This document shows, one piece after another, positions 19,180 to 28,775 of a DNA stretch of 64,000 nucleotides. The DNA comes from Paraburkholderia sacchari (GTDB taxonomy: Bacteria > Pseudomonadota > Gammaproteobacteria > Burkholderiales > Burkholderiaceae). The first letter of the stretch is position 1. Each line of letters opens with the position of its first letter. The stretch covers positions 496,001 through 560,000 of the forward strand of contig NZ_JTDB02000003.1 of assembly GCF_000785435.2 (NCBI RefSeq), written 5' to 3'. Under the pieces are notes generated by a model. That model was given only the letters and a program-made list of their open reading frames with translations. It had not been told where the DNA came from and did no database searches. The translations under genes were made by a program, and so were the position numbers.

Positions 19180-20214
19180 ATGATCGAAATTCGAAACGTT
19201 TCCCAGCGCTTCGCCGGCCCACAAGGCTGGATCGAGGCGTTGCACAACGTCAATCTGACGATTCCCCCGGGGGAAGTGTTCGGCATCATCGGGCGCAGCG
19301 GGGCGGGCAAGAGCACGCTCGTGCGCACCATCAATCTGCTCACGCGGCCCACCGAAGGCGACATCGTCGTCAATGGGCGTACGCTCACGTCGCTCTCCAG
19401 CGCCGACTTGCGCGAGGCGCGCCGCGAGATCGGCATGATCTTCCAGCATTTCAATCTGCTCTCGTCGCGCACCGTGTTCGACAACGTCGCGCTGCCGCTC
19501 GAACTCGCGGGCATGAAGCGTCCGCAGATCGAGGAGGCGGTGCTGCCGCTGCTCGAACTCGTCGGCCTTTCCGCGCAGAAGGACCGCTATCCGTCGCAGA
19601 TCAGCGGCGGCCAGAAGCAGCGCGTGGGCATCGCGCGCGCGCTCGCGAGCAAGCCCAAGGTGCTGCTCTCCGACGAAGCAACCTCCGCGCTCGACCCGGA
19701 AACCACGCGGGCAATTCTAGACCTGCTGCGCAAGATCAATCGCGAGCTGAATCTGACCATCGTGATGATCACGCACCAGATGGAAGTGATCAAACAGGTC
19801 TGCGATCGCGTGGCCGTGCTCGACGCGGGCCGCGTCGTGGAAGCCGGCCCCGTGATCGACGTGTTCCTGCAGCCGCGCCATGAAGTCACGCGCGCGCTGC
19901 TTGGCGACGTGATCGCGCAGGAGCTGCCGCCCGCGCTCAAGGCGCGCGTGGCCGAGCGTCTCGCGAAGGGCAGCGGGCATCTGCTGCGCCTGGCCTTCAC
20001 GGGCACGGGCGTCGATCAGCCGGTGCTCTCGGAGACGATCCGCCGCTTCGAGCTCGATTTCAACATTCTGCATGGCCAGATCGACGAGATCCAGGGCCAG
20101 GCGTTCGGCTCGCTCGCGGTGCTCGCGGGTGGCGATCCGGTGAAGGTTGCGCAAGCCATTGCCTGGCTGCGCGAGCAGGGCGTGGTGGTGGAGGAGCTGT
20201 CTCATGTGGACTGA
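19180..20214 (+). CDS. metN: Methionine ABC transporter ATP-binding protein
   Basis: ATPase of the MetNIQ importer for D/L-methionine. Walker [10 protein letters not shown], signature [14 protein letters not shown], Walker [14 protein letters not shown] and the H-loop MITHQME are intact. Residues from about 265 form the NIL (ACT-like) domain that senses methionine and inhibits transport. The gene overlaps metI by 11 bp. Upstream (18893-19179) is an AT-richer leader; TTAATA/TAAAAT with a 17-base spacer at 19023-19051 is a weak promoter candidate. Confidence 0.96.
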   Translation: MIEIRNVSQRFAGPQGWIEALHNVNLTIPPGEVFGIIGRSGAGKSTLVRTINLLTRPTEGDIVVNGRTLTSLSSADLREARREIGMIFQHFNLLSSRTVFDNVALPLELAGMKRPQIEEAVLPLLELVGLSAQKDRYPSQISGGQKQRVGIARALASKPKVLLSDEATSALDPETTRAILDLLRKINRELNLTIVMITHQMEVIKQVCDRVAVLDAGRVVEAGPVIDVFLQPRHEVTRALLGDVIAQELPPALKARVAERLAKGSGHLLRLAFTGTGVDQPVLSETIRRFELDFNILHGQIDEIQGQAFGSLAVLAGGDPVKVAQAIAWLREQGVVVEELSHVD

Positions 20215-20857
20215 AATGTTCGATATGTTCGTCCAGTCGTTCTGGGAGACGCTCATCATGGTGGGCATTTCCGGCGTGGTGGGGGCGGCCATCGGCCTGC
20301 CGCTCGGCGTGCTGCTCTATCTGACCGATCGCGACGGCGTGCTGCAGAACCTCGCCGTCAATCGCGTGATGGGCGGGGTCGTCAACGCCGTGCGCTCGAC
20401 GCCGTTCATCATCCTGCTGGTTGCCGTGATTCCGTTTACGCGCGTCGTGGTGGGCTCGTCGATCGGCACTGCGGCCGCCATCGTGCCGCTCACGATTTCC
20501 GCCGCGCCGTTCATCGCGCGTCTCGTGGAAACCGCGCTGCGCGAAGTCGACCGCGGCCTCATCGAAGCCGCGCAGGCCATGGGTGCGAGCACGCGCCAGA
20601 TCGTCTTCAAGGTGCTGCTGCCCGAATCGCTGCCGGGCGTGGTGGCCGGCTTGACCATCACGTTCATTTCGCTCGTCGGCTATTCAGCGATGGCGGGCGC
20701 GATCGGCGGCGGCGGTCTCGGCGACCTGGGCATCCGTTACGGCTATCAGCGCTTCGAGCCCGAAGTCATGCTGATCGTCGTCGTGATCCTGATCGTGTTC
20801 GTGCAGCTCGTGCAGTCGTTCGGCGACTGGCTCGTGCGGCGCCTGAGCCACAAATAA
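20204..20857 (+). CDS. metI: Methionine ABC transporter permease
   Basis: A 217-residue inner-membrane permease with about five transmembrane helices. The EAA cytoplasmic loop ([20 protein letters not shown]) that docks on MetN is present. The ATG at 20204 (MWTEMFDMF) lies inside the end of metN, giving translational coupling. It is followed by metQ after 39 bp. Confidence 0.95.
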   Translation: MWTEMFDMFVQSFWETLIMVGISGVVGAAIGLPLGVLLYLTDRDGVLQNLAVNRVMGGVVNAVRSTPFIILLVAVIPFTRVVVGSSIGTAAAIVPLTISAAPFIARLVETALREVDRGLIEAAQAMGASTRQIVFKVLLPESLPGVVAGLTITFISLVGYSAMAGAIGGGGLGDLGIRYGYQRFEPEVMLIVVVILIVFVQLVQSFGDWLVRRLSHK

Positions 20858-20896
20858 GCCGTCCTTCGATAACTTCACTCAAGACGAGGATTGGGT

Positions 20897-21706
20897 ATGC
20901 AACGTCGTTTCATGATCCGGCTGGCGGCTGCACTCGGTGCGGCTTCGATCGCCGCGCCGCTGTTTGCGCCGCTCACCGCGCACGCCGACGAGACCATCAA
21001 GGTGGGCGTGACGGGCGGCCCGCACGAGCAGGTGATGGAAGTGGTGAAGCAGGTTGCGGCGAAGAACGGCCTCACGATCAAGATCGTCGAGTTTTCCGAC
21101 TACGTGCAGCCGAACGCGGCGCTCGCGAGCGGCGACCTCGACGCGAACAGCTATCAGCACGAGCCGTATCTCGACGCGCAGGTGAAGGATCGCGGCTATA
21201 AGCTCATCAAGCTAACCGACACGGTCACGTTCCCGATGGGCATCTACTCGAAGAAGATCAAGACGCTCGCCGAACTCAGATCCGGTGCACGCATCGCGGT
21301 CCCTAACGATCCGACCAATGGCGGCCGCGCATTGCTGTTGCTGCAGAAGCAGGGCCTCATCAAGCTGCGCGCCGACGCCGGGTTGAAGGCTACGCCGCGT
21401 GATATCGTGGACAACCCCCGGAAGCTGAAGATCGTCGAACTCGACGCCGCGCAGATTCCGCGCTCGCTCGACGACGTGGACGCCGCCGCGATCAACACGA
21501 ACTTCGCGATGGAAGCGGGGCTCAAGCCGAAGCAGGACGCAATCGCCATCGAGGATCCAAAAGGGCCTTATGTGAATATCGTCGCGATCCGCGCGGTGGA
21601 TCGCGACAAGCCGTGGGCCGCCAAGCTGGTGGCGGCGTACCACTCGCCGGAAGTCAAGCAGTACGTCGAGCAGAAGTTCGGCGGCGCAGTGGTTGCGGCC
21701 TGGTAA
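20897..21706 (+). CDS. metQ: Methionine-binding periplasmic protein
   Basis: NlpA-family substrate-binding protein of 269 residues. The signal peptide ends near ATAHADE and has no lipobox cysteine, so this MetQ appears soluble rather than a lipoprotein. DETIKVGVTGGPHEQVME starts the mature domain, and family segments such as YVQPNAALASGDLDANSYQHEPYLD, NDPTNGGRALLLLQ and AAINTNFA are visible (cited in short parts). The ATG at 20897 is preferred over the TTG two codons earlier because GAGGA is well spaced before it. Confidence 0.94.
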   Translation: MQRRFMIRLAAALGAASIAAPLFAPLTAHADETIKVGVTGGPHEQVMEVVKQVAAKNGLTIKIVEFSDYVQPNAALASGDLDANSYQHEPYLDAQVKDRGYKLIKLTDTVTFPMGIYSKKIKTLAELRSGARIAVPNDPTNGGRALLLLQKQGLIKLRADAGLKATPRDIVDNPRKLKIVELDAAQIPRSLDDVDAAAINTNFAMEAGLKPKQDAIAIEDPKGPYVNIVAIRAVDRDKPWAAKLVAAYHSPEVKQYVEQKFGGAVVAAW

Positions 21707-21786
21707 GGCCCGCATGTTCGGCCTTGGTTTGCGCTGCGGAATTGGGTCCAAAAAGGTGTCGAACCAGGTAGAGAATTCGGTCGGAG

Positions 21787-21813
21787 AAACCCGGGCTTGA
21801 GCCCGGGTTTTTT
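21787..21813 (+). terminator. Rho-independent terminator after metQ
   Basis: AAACCCGGGC-TTGA-GCCCGGGTTT followed by TTT. It closes the metNIQ transcript 80 bases past the metQ stop. Confidence 0.88.
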
Positions 21814-21938
21814 CCGACATAAAATCGCACGATCGTTCGCAATGAGTGGCTCGTCGGACCAGAAATGGGTAAGCGGGGTCAGAAGCGGGCTGTGCGGGAA
21901 ATGTGCTGGCGGGTGGGTGCGAGCGGGAATGCTATCGC

Positions 21939-21944
21939 TATAAT
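21939..21944 (+). promoter_or_regulatory. Probable -10 element of the etfB promoter
   Basis: TATAAT lies 41 bases before the etfB start. No convincing -35 hexamer is present 16-18 bases upstream, so only the -10 is claimed. Confidence 0.45.
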
Positions 21945-21984
21945 GTCCGCCAGGTTGACGTATTCGTAACTTCGGAGCATGTGA

Positions 21985-22734
21985 ATGAAAGTCCTTGTGC
22001 CAGTCAAGCGCGTAGTCGATTACAACGTCAAAGTTCGTGTGAAGTCGGATGGCACGGGCGTCGACATCGCGAACGTGAAAATGTCGATGAACCCGTTCGA
22101 CGAAATCGCTGTTGAAGAAGCGGTTCGTCTGAAGGAGGCGGGTGTCGCGACGGAAGTGATCGCCGTGTCCGCTGGTGTCGCGCAAGCGCAGGAAACGCTG
22201 CGCACGGCGCTCGCCATTGGCGCGGACCGCGCGATCCTCATCGAATCGAATGAAGACCTGCAGCCGCTGGCTGTCGCGAAGCTGCTCAAGGCGCTGGTCG
22301 ACAAGGAACAGCCGCAACTGGTGATCCTCGGCAAGCAGGCCATCGACGACGACTCGAACCAGACCGGCCAGATGCTCGCCGCGCTGGCGAACCTGCCGCA
22401 AGCGACGTTTGCTTCGAAGCTCACGGTTGCCGACGGCAAGGCCACGGTCGCGCGTGAAGTCGATGGCGGCGCGGAAACGCTGTCGCTGAAGCTGCCCGCC
22501 GTGGTCACGACGGACCTGCGCCTGAACGAGCCGCGCTACGTCACGCTGCCGAACATCATGAAGGCGAAGAAGAAGCCGCTGGAGACGCTCAAGCCTGAAG
22601 ACCTCGGTGTCGATGTCACGCCGCGTCTGAAGACCCTGAAGGTTGCCGAGCCGCCCAAGCGTTCCGCGGGCGTGAAGGTTGCCGACGTGAAGACGCTGGT
22701 CGAGAAGCTGAAGACCGAAGCCAAGGTGCTGTAA
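21985..22734 (+). CDS. etfB: Electron transfer flavoprotein subunit beta
   Basis: Small subunit of ETF, which carries electrons from acyl-CoA dehydrogenases to the membrane ETF-quinone oxidoreductase. At 249 residues it has normal length. [19 protein letters not shown] begins the protein, and the ETF-beta signature region [11 protein letters not shown]...[15 protein letters not shown] and the AMP-binding [17 protein letters not shown] are present. It is followed by etfA after 15 bp, the standard operon. Confidence 0.97.
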   Translation: MKVLVPVKRVVDYNVKVRVKSDGTGVDIANVKMSMNPFDEIAVEEAVRLKEAGVATEVIAVSAGVAQAQETLRTALAIGADRAILIESNEDLQPLAVAKLLKALVDKEQPQLVILGKQAIDDDSNQTGQMLAALANLPQATFASKLTVADGKATVAREVDGGAETLSLKLPAVVTTDLRLNEPRYVTLPNIMKAKKKPLETLKPEDLGVDVTPRLKTLKVAEPPKRSAGVKVADVKTLVEKLKTEAKVL

Positions 22735-22749
22735 GGGAGCGAGATAGAA

Positions 22750-23685
22750 ATGACGAATCTGGTTATTGCCGAACACGACAACGCAACCATCAAGGCTGCG
22801 ACGCTGAATACCGTGGCTGCCGCGCAGAAGATTGGCGGCGACGTGCACGTGCTGGTCGCGGGCCACAATGCTCAAGCTGCTGCGGACGCAGCGGCGAAAA
22901 TCGCGGGCGTTTCGAAGGTGCTGCTGGCCGACGCGCCGCAACTCGAAGCAGGTCTCGCTGAAAACGTCGAAGCGACGGTTCTGAGCATCGCGAAGAACTA
23001 CTCGCACATCCTCGCGCCGGCGACGGCAGCGGGCAAGAACGTGACGCCGCGCATTGCCGCGAAGCTCGACGTCGCACAAATCTCGGACATCACGGCAGTC
23101 GATTCGCCGGACACGTTCGAGCGCCCGATCTACGCGGGCAACGCGATTGCAACGGTGCAATCGGCTGATCCGGTCAAGGTCATCACGGTCCGCACGACCG
23201 CGTTCGATGCAGTCGCGGCCGAAGGCGGCAGCGCGGCGGTCGAAAAGCTCGAAGCGGCAGCGGACAGCGGCCTTACGCAATTCGTTGGCCGTGAAGTCAC
23301 GAAGCTCGACCGTCCGGAACTCACGAGCGCGAAGATCATCGTCTCGGGTGGCCGCGGTCTGGGCAGCGGCGAAAACTACACGAAGGTGCTGGAGCCGCTC
23401 GCCGACAAGCTCAACGCGGCGCTCGGCGCATCGCGCGCGGCAGTGGATGCGGGCTATGTGCCCAACGACTACCAGGTCGGCCAGACCGGCAAGATCGTCG
23501 CGCCGCAGCTGTACGTCGCGGTCGGCATCTCGGGCGCGATTCAGCACCTGGCTGGCATGAAGGACTCGAAGGTGATCGTGGCGATCAACAAGGACGAAGA
23601 AGCGCCGATCTTCAGCGTGGCCGACTACGGTCTCGTCGGCGACTTGTTCACCGTTGTGCCGGAACTCGTCAAAGAGCTCGGCTAA
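22750..23685 (+). CDS. etfA: Electron transfer flavoprotein subunit alpha
   Basis: FAD-binding large subunit, 311 residues. The C-terminal FAD domain is clear: [42 protein letters not shown] and [10 protein letters not shown]. The N-terminal domain pairs with EtfB. The start has a GGGAGCGAGA ribosome site. Two hairpins downstream separate it from the convergent dadA. Confidence 0.97.
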   Translation: MTNLVIAEHDNATIKAATLNTVAAAQKIGGDVHVLVAGHNAQAAADAAAKIAGVSKVLLADAPQLEAGLAENVEATVLSIAKNYSHILAPATAAGKNVTPRIAAKLDVAQISDITAVDSPDTFERPIYAGNAIATVQSADPVKVITVRTTAFDAVAAEGGSAAVEKLEAAADSGLTQFVGREVTKLDRPELTSAKIIVSGGRGLGSGENYTKVLEPLADKLNAALGASRAAVDAGYVPNDYQVGQTGKIVAPQLYVAVGISGAIQHLAGMKDSKVIVAINKDEEAPIFSVADYGLVGDLFTVVPELVKELG

Positions 23686-23695
23686 GCACGGCAAC

Positions 23696-23719
23696 AAAAA
23701 GGGGCGCTTCGAGCGCCCC
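23696..23719 (-). terminator. Terminator for the minus-strand dadA transcript
   Basis: GGGGCGCT-TCG-AGCGCCCC hairpin. On the minus strand it is followed by TTTTT (AAAAA at 23696-23700), so it fits termination of dadA after the neighbouring etfA hairpin. Confidence 0.75.
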
Positions 23720-23732
23720 CTGGATTGCCGAC

Positions 23733-23763
23733 AAAGCCCAGGCTTCGCGCCTGGGCTTTTTTA
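23733..23763 (+). terminator. Terminator for etfBA
   Basis: AAAGCCCAGGC-TTCGC-GCCTGGGCTTT followed by a T-run to 23763 on the plus strand. It abuts the dadA stop codon. Confidence 0.85.
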
Positions 23764-25050
23764 TTACGCGTATGCCGGGCGATGCGCGCCGCCCGTCTCC
23801 CCGAGGTAGCGATAGACCGAGAGATCGTCGGCGCGGATCGCGGGCTGCTTGCCCGAGATGAGGTCGGCGAGCAACTGGCCCGAGCCGCACGACATGGTCC
23901 AGCCAAGCGTGCCATGCCCCGTGTTCAGGAACAGGTTCGAGAACGGTGTGCGGCCCACCACCGGCGTGCCGTCCGGCGTCATCGGACGCAGGCCGGTCCA
24001 GAAGGTGGCCTGCGAGGTGTCGCCGCCGCCCGGGAACAGGTCGTTCACGCACATTTCGAGCGTCTCGCGGCGCGCCTGCTTGAGCGTCTTGTCGTAGCCC
24101 ACGATTTCGGCCATGCCGCCTACGCGGATACGGTCGTCGAAACGCGTGATTGCAATCTTGTAGGTCTCGTCGAGCACGGTGGAAACTGGCGCGGCGCCCG
24201 CGTTCACAATAGGCGCCGTGATCGAGTAGCCCTTGAGCGGATAGACCGGGATCTTCACGAGGCCGGCCAGCATCGTTGTGGAGAACGAGCCGAGCGCGAC
24301 CACAAACGAGTCCGCGCGCACGAGTTCGCCACCGCACTGCACGCCCGCGATGCGCTCGCCTTGCACGGCGAGGCCGTCGATCGGCGTGTTGTAACGGAAC
24401 TTGACGCCCAGTTCCTCGGCCATTTTGGCGAGGCGCGTGGTGAAGAGCTGGCAGTCGCCGGTTTCGTCGCCGGGCAGGCGCAGGCCGCCGGTGAGCTTGT
24501 GCGAGACCGCGGTGAGCGCGGGCTCAGCGCGGCCGAGTTCAGCCGCGCTGAGCAGCTCGTACGGAACGTTCGCTTCCTTCAGCACGGCGATGTCCTTCGC
24601 CGCGCCGTCGAACTGCTGCTGCGTGCGGAACACTTGCAGCGTGCCGCCCGTGCGGCCTTCGTACTGGATGCCGGTTTCGGCGCGCAGCGCCTGCAGGCAA
24701 TCGCGGCTGTATTCGGCGAGGCGCACCATGCGGCCCTTGTTGAGTGCGTAGCGCTCGGGCGTGCAGTTCTGCAGCATCTGCCACATCCACTGCAACTGGA
24801 ATTTCGTGCCGTCGAGACGGATGGCGAGCGGCGCGTGCTTCTGGAACATCCATTTGATCGCCTTGAGCGGCACGCCCGGCGCGGCCCACGGCGCGGCGTA
24901 GCCGGGCGAGATCTGGCCGGCGTTCGCAAAGCTGGTTTCGAGAGCGGGACCGGACTCGCGGTCGATCACCGTCACCTCGTGGCCGGCGCGGGCAAGATAC
25001 CAGGCGCTGGCGACCCCGACAACACCGCTGCCCAACACGACGACTCGCAT
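23764..25050 (-). CDS. dadA: D-amino acid dehydrogenase
   Basis: FAD-dependent oxidative deamination of D-amino acids (mainly D-alanine) feeding the respiratory chain. The N-terminal dinucleotide motif [22 protein letters not shown], the motif [20 protein letters not shown] and the C-terminal [14 protein letters not shown] are visible. From the MRVVVLG start it is 428 residues; an in-frame ATG four codons upstream is possible. It is divergent from an Lrp-type regulator, the usual dadA/dadR-like arrangement. Confidence 0.94.
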   Translation of the reverse strand: MRVVVLGSGVVGVASAWYLARAGHEVTVIDRESGPALETSFANAGQISPGYAAPWAAPGVPLKAIKWMFQKHAPLAIRLDGTKFQLQWMWQMLQNCTPERYALNKGRMVRLAEYSRDCLQALRAETGIQYEGRTGGTLQVFRTQQQFDGAAKDIAVLKEANVPYELLSAAELGRAEPALTAVSHKLTGGLRLPGDETGDCQLFTTRLAKMAEELGVKFRYNTPIDGLAVQGERIAGVQCGGELVRADSFVVALGSFSTTMLAGLVKIPVYPLKGYSITAPIVNAGAAPVSTVLDETYKIAITRFDDRIRVGGMAEIVGYDKTLKQARRETLEMCVNDLFPGGGDTSQATFWTGLRPMTPDGTPVVGRTPFSNLFLNTGHGTLGWTMSCGSGQLLADLISGKQPAIRADDLSVYRYLGETGGAHRPAYA

Positions 25051-25120
25051 AGTCTGCTCCATGTAGATTCGTTGGGGCTACGCCGCGCTGCCGGGAGGCT
25101 TGCCGCACCCGTCTCGGGGG

Positions 25121-25192
25121 TGTTCAGCGCCTAAGGCATAAAAAATCGGGTGTAGCCAGTAATATCGACTATGCTATTGTTCAGCGACTAGG
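25121..25192. repeat. Pair of 15-bp direct repeats in the dadA-lrp intergenic region
   Basis: TGTTCAGCGCCTAAG at 25121-25135 and TGTTCAGCGACTAGG at 25178-25192 match at 13 of 15 positions, 57 bp apart, in the 180-bp divergent spacer. They are candidate operators for the adjacent Lrp-type regulator; this is inference from position and repetition. Confidence 0.5.
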
Positions 25193-25230
25193 TTTTGTTA
25201 TCGTATTTGTCGAATTTTCAGGAAAAAAGC

Positions 25231-25719
25231 ATGAGAACGCAGCGTCAGCCGGTCCGCGCGCTGGACCGGCTCGATCACCGCATCCTTAAGCTGCTCCAGG
25301 AGGACGGCCGCATGGCCATGAAGGACCTCGCGGAGCAGGTCGGGCTTTCCGTCACGCCGTGCATCGAACGGGTCAAGCGCATGGAGCGCGACGGCGTCAT
25401 CACGGGCTACTACGCGCGGGTGAATCCGAACGTGCTGGGCGCGGCGCTGCTGGTGTTCGTGGAGATCACGCTCGACCACAAGAGCGGCAACATGTTCGAC
25501 CAGTTCCGCCGCGAGGTGAAGAAGATCCCCGAAGTGCTCGAATGCCACCTGGTTTCCGGCGACTTCGATTACCTGATCAAGGCGCGTATTGGCGAAATGG
25601 CCGACTACCGCAAGCTGCTCGGCGACATCCTGCTGCAACTGCCGGGGGCCGTGCAGTCGAAGAGCTATGTGGTGATGGAGGAAATCAAGGAGACACTGAC
25701 GATCGCGGTGGGCGACTAG
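25231..25719 (+). CDS. Lrp/AsnC-family transcriptional regulator
   Basis: A 162-residue regulator. The N-terminal winged helix (LDHRILKLLQEDGRMAMKDL, SVTPCIERVKRMERDGVI) is followed by an AsnC_trans_reg/RAM effector domain with the usual HLVSGDFDYLIKAR. It is divergent from dadA, so it probably controls dadA in response to an amino acid such as alanine, as DadR/BkdR-type Lrp proteins do. The start at 25231 has a GGAAAAAAGC leader; the frame is open 12 codons further upstream. Confidence 0.92.
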   Translation: MRTQRQPVRALDRLDHRILKLLQEDGRMAMKDLAEQVGLSVTPCIERVKRMERDGVITGYYARVNPNVLGAALLVFVEITLDHKSGNMFDQFRREVKKIPEVLECHLVSGDFDYLIKARIGEMADYRKLLGDILLQLPGAVQSKSYVVMEEIKETLTIAVGD

Positions 25720-25753
25720 CCGCGCTCGAAAGCGCCCCGTTTTTCCCGCTCGA

Positions 25754-25799
25754 CAAGGCGTCTCGATACTGTATATTTATACAGTATCGAGACGCCTTG
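25754..25799 (+). promoter_or_regulatory. SOS (LexA) box inside a perfect 22-bp-arm inverted repeat
   Basis: The core CTGT-ATATTTAT-ACAG (25769-25784) fits the LexA consensus CTGT-N8-ACAG and is nearly the E. coli consensus TACTGTATATATATACAGTA. The symmetry continues outwards: 25754-25775 and 25778-25799 are exact reverse complements around TT. The box ends 13 bases before the GTG of the radical SAM gene. LexA control is inferred from the match. Confidence 0.8.
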
Positions 25800-25811
25800 C
25801 TGCTTTGTGCC

Positions 25812-26966
25812 GTGAAAGAACTGGACCCTGACCATCCCGCCGAGACCTGGTACCCCGTCGCTCCGCCTGCGCCGCGCAAGGGGCGCGGCGCCGTCACGAA
25901 TCTGCAGGGGCGCTACGAGGTCGATCAGCGCGAAGTCTTCGACGACGGCTGGCAGCACGCGCAGCCGGGCGAGGGCGCAGGCGAATCTGCCGCCGAAGAA
26001 GCGCCCATCTTGCGCACCGAGGTCTTCGAAGAGCGCGCGAAGAGCATTCTCACGCGCAACCAGTCGCCTGATATTCCGTTCAATGTCTCGCTCAATCCGT
26101 ATCGCGGCTGCGAGCACGGCTGCATTTACTGCTTCGCGCGGCCCACCCACAGCTATCTGGGGCTCTCACCGGGACTCGACTTCGAGAGCCGCATTTACGC
26201 AAAGATCAACGCGCCCGAGTTGCTCGCGCGCGAAATTGCGAAGCCCGCTTACGAGCCGGAGCCCATCGCGCTGGGCGTGAACACCGACGCCTGGCAGCCG
26301 GTCGAGCGCGATCTGCGCATTACGCGTCGCGTGATTGAGGTGCTGAGCGAGCGCCAGCATCCGTTCGCGGCTATCACGAAGTCTTCGCTTATCGAGCGCG
26401 ATCTCGATCTGCTCGCGCCCATGGCGCAGCGCCAGCAATTCATGGCGGCCATCACGATCACCACGCTCGACGCCGATCTCGCGCGCACGCTGGAGCCGCG
26501 CGCGGCCACGCCGGCGCGGCGGCTGCGCACGATCCGCACGCTGGCGCAGGCGGGCATTCCGGTGGGGGTGAGCATCGCACCTGTGATTCCGTTCGTGACC
26601 GAGCCGGACATGGAGCGCGTGCTGGAGGCTTGCGCCGAAGCGGGCGCGACCAGCGCGAGCTATATCGTGCTGCGTCTGCCGTGGGAGGTAGCGCCGCTAT
26701 TCGAAGGCTGGCTCGAAGCGCATTTTCCGCAACGCGCGGCGCGCGTGATGAGCCGCGTGCGCGACATGCGCGGCGGCAAGGATTACGACTCGGCGTTCTC
26801 CCAGCGCATGAAGGGCACCGGGCTTTGGGCCGACCTGCTCAAGCAGCGCTTTCACCAGGCCGTGAAGCGGATCGGCTTGAACGAGCGGCGTCACGGCATT
26901 CTGGATATGTCGGCGTTCGTGCGCGCGAAGACGGTGCGCGAGAAGCCGCAGCTCGATCTGTTCTAG
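25812..26966 (+). CDS. Radical SAM protein, PA0069 / spore-photoproduct-lyase-like family (COG1533)
   Basis: A 384-residue radical SAM enzyme. The cluster motif is C-x3-C-x2-C (GCEHGCIYCFAR), preceded by NPYRGC; KGRGAVTNLQGRYE near the N-terminus is typical of the PA0069/Rv2578c group. No photoproduct-lyase activity is proven for this group and the reaction is unknown. The GTG at 25812 is the best start, but no strong ribosome site is seen and the TTG at 25797 is an alternative. A LexA-type box directly upstream suggests induction by DNA damage, and I recall PA0069 being listed in the P. aeruginosa SOS regulon (not verified here). Confidence 0.9.
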   Translation: MKELDPDHPAETWYPVAPPAPRKGRGAVTNLQGRYEVDQREVFDDGWQHAQPGEGAGESAAEEAPILRTEVFEERAKSILTRNQSPDIPFNVSLNPYRGCEHGCIYCFARPTHSYLGLSPGLDFESRIYAKINAPELLAREIAKPAYEPEPIALGVNTDAWQPVERDLRITRRVIEVLSERQHPFAAITKSSLIERDLDLLAPMAQRQQFMAAITITTLDADLARTLEPRAATPARRLRTIRTLAQAGIPVGVSIAPVIPFVTEPDMERVLEACAEAGATSASYIVLRLPWEVAPLFEGWLEAHFPQRAARVMSRVRDMRGGKDYDSAFSQRMKGTGLWADLLKQRFHQAVKRIGLNERRHGILDMSAFVRAKTVREKPQLDLF

Positions 26967-26985
26967 CGCCGCGCGGCAGGCGTCG

Positions 26986-27456
26986 CTATTGAGAAATGGC
27001 CTTGGCTGCTTCGACCTGCGATTCGAAATACGTCTGGAAGGTCAGGGCGAGGCCCGTCATCAGCAAGAACGCGCCGATCAGCAGCGAGAAGATCACCACG
27101 AAGATCACGGTCCAGCCCGAGCGGCTTGCGCGGCTGCCCGCGAAGGCTGCGTTGAACTGCGCGTCCCATTTGGCGTCCGGGCGCAGCCCGTAGACGATGG
27201 CGGTCAGAAACGCCGAGAGCACGGACATGGCGCCGATCACGGCGAGCGCCCAGCCGGGTATCGACTCGCGCTGGGTTGCCACGAGCAGCAGCACGCCGGG
27301 AATGCCGAGCAGCGTGCCGGCGATATGCGCCCAGCCCCATACGTCGCGCATTCCATAGAGATAAAAGCGGTGCGCCCCGAGGCTGCCGAACAGGAAGGCG
27401 AGGGCGGCGGTGAGTGTCTTGGAGCGAAAGCGTGCGGGATTTTTTTGATTGGACAT
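26986..27456 (-). CDS. TM2-domain inner-membrane protein
   Basis: A 156-residue protein with about four transmembrane helices. The first part is a TM2 domain (TLTAALAFLFGSLGAHRFYLYG, then GWAHIAGTLLGIPGVLLLV; cited in parts). The C-terminal half holds two more hydrophobic segments and ends in a short helix. Function is unknown; TM2 proteins are frequent and poorly characterised. It converges on the radical SAM gene with 19 bp between stops. Confidence 0.85.
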   Translation of the reverse strand: MSNQKNPARFRSKTLTAALAFLFGSLGAHRFYLYGMRDVWGWAHIAGTLLGIPGVLLLVATQRESIPGWALAVIGAMSVLSAFLTAIVYGLRPDAKWDAQFNAAFAGSRASRSGWTVIFVVIFSLLIGAFLLMTGLALTFQTYFESQVEAAKAISQ

Positions 27457-27653
27457 GGGCAGACGGATTGGATGACTGCGCGCTGATTGTGCGATGGCAG
27501 CGCAACAACTGTGTGTGCAACAACTGCGCGGACGCGGGCCGCTGGCCATTGTACGTGGCGCGCGCCTGCGCCAGCAGGTGTTGCCGCTTATGCCGGGAAA
27601 TGGCTGAAAGCGGGTGGCGGCCAGCGCAAGCCCGTTATGAATGTGAACGGACC

Positions 27654-28775
27654 CTAGGGCTTCGCGTAGGTCACGCGATAAATCGCGCCCGCGTAGTCGT
27701 CGCTGATGAGCAGCGAACCGTCGGGCAGCGGCTGCACGTCGGCGGGGCGGCCCCACACGGTTTCATCGGCATTGAGCCAGCCCTGTGCGAATACCTCCTG
27801 ATGGGCGTTCGTGCCGTCGGCGTTCGCCGTCACGCGCACCACGCGATAGCCGACCTTGCCGCTGCGATTCCACGAACCGTGCTCGGCGATGAAGATACTG
27901 TCGCGATACCCGGCCGGGAACATCGTCCCTGTATAAAAGCGCATGCCGAGGGCCGCGACATGCGCGCCCAGCCCCATGACGGGCGGGGTGAAGCCACTGC
28001 ACGGATGGCCCCCGCCAAATTCCGGATCCGCCACATTGCCGCCATGACAGTACGGAAAGCCGAAATCGAGGCCCACGCGTGCAAGCCGGTTGAGCTTGTC
28101 GTCGGGGGTGTCGTCGCCCATCAAGTCGCGGCCGTTGTCGGTAAACCATAGTTCGTGCGTTCGCGGATGCCACGCGAAGCCCACCGTATTGCGCACGCCG
28201 CGCGCGATCGTCTCGTAGTGCGAGCCGTCCGGATTCATCCTGCCGATCGTCGCGTAATGGTCGCGTTGCCGGTCGCTCGCGGGCAGGCAGACATTGCAGG
28301 GCGCGCCTTGAGGAACATAGAGCTTGCCGTCCGGGCCGAAGGCGATGAACTTCCAGCCGTGGTGGCGTTCGGCGGGCAGCGCGTCAGTGACGATGGCGGG
28401 TTTGGGCGGATCGTCGAGATGCGTGTCGATGGCGTCCAGCCTTACGATCTTCGAGATTGCCGAGATATAGAGCGCGCCGCTGTGCCAGGCGACGCCCACC
28501 GGCATCGTGAGCCCGGATGCCACCACGCGGTGCTTGACGACCTTGGTGTCGCGCAGTTCGAGCGCATGGACGCGGCCTTCCATGCTGCCCACGTAAAGCG
28601 TGCCGGCAGGCGAGAGCGTCATTTCACGCGCGCCTGGGATGTCGTCGGCGAGCACTTCGATGTGGAAGCCGTGGGGCAGGCGGATGCGCTCGATGGGCGG
28701 TGCGGCCCGCGCGAGCGGTGCGCCCAGCGCCAGGATAGCGGCGAGTGCGAACAGTGGGCGGCAAGGCCGTAAAAT
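27654..28775 (-). CDS. Sorbosone/glucose dehydrogenase-like (PQQ-type beta-propeller) secreted protein, start uncertain
   Basis: Six-bladed beta-propeller of the soluble sugar dehydrogenase family (GSDH-like). Visible segments are HHGWKFIAFGPDGKLYVPQGAPCNVC (in parts), VGFAWHPRTHELWFTDNGRD, FGFPYCHGG and GMRFYTGTMFP, ending with ADVQPLPDGSLLISDDYAG. A signal peptide (LFALAAILALGAPLARA) precedes the mature APPIERIRLPHGFHIEV. No ATG, GTG or TTG occurs just before that signal; only ATT at 28775 is well placed. The next in-frame ATG, at 29045, has a good ribosome site (GAGGAAACGGCG) but would bury the signal peptide about 100 residues inside. Homology is sound, the start is not. Confidence 0.8.
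   Translation of the reverse strand: MLRPCRPLFALAAILALGAPLARAAPPIERIRLPHGFHIEVLADDIPGAREMTLSPAGTLYVGSMEGRVHALELRDTKVVKHRVVASGLTMPVGVAWHSGALYISAISKIVRLDAIDTHLDDPPKPAIVTDALPAERHHGWKFIAFGPDGKLYVPQGAPCNVCLPASDRQRDHYATIGRMNPDGSHYETIARGVRNTVGFAWHPRTHELWFTDNGRDLMGDDTPDDKLNRLARVGLDFGFPYCHGGNVADPEFGGGHPCSGFTPPVMGLGAHVAALGMRFYTGTMFPAGYRDSIFIAEHGSWNRSGKVGYRVVRVTANADGTNAHQEVFAQGWLNADETVWGRPADVQPLPDGSLLISDDYAGAIYRVTYAKP

Noticed and set aside
21568..23697. 709-codon minus-strand open frame over etfBA
   Set aside because: Length reflects lack of stop codons opposite GC-rich genes; the Arg/Asp/Val-rich product has no signal, domain or ribosome site.
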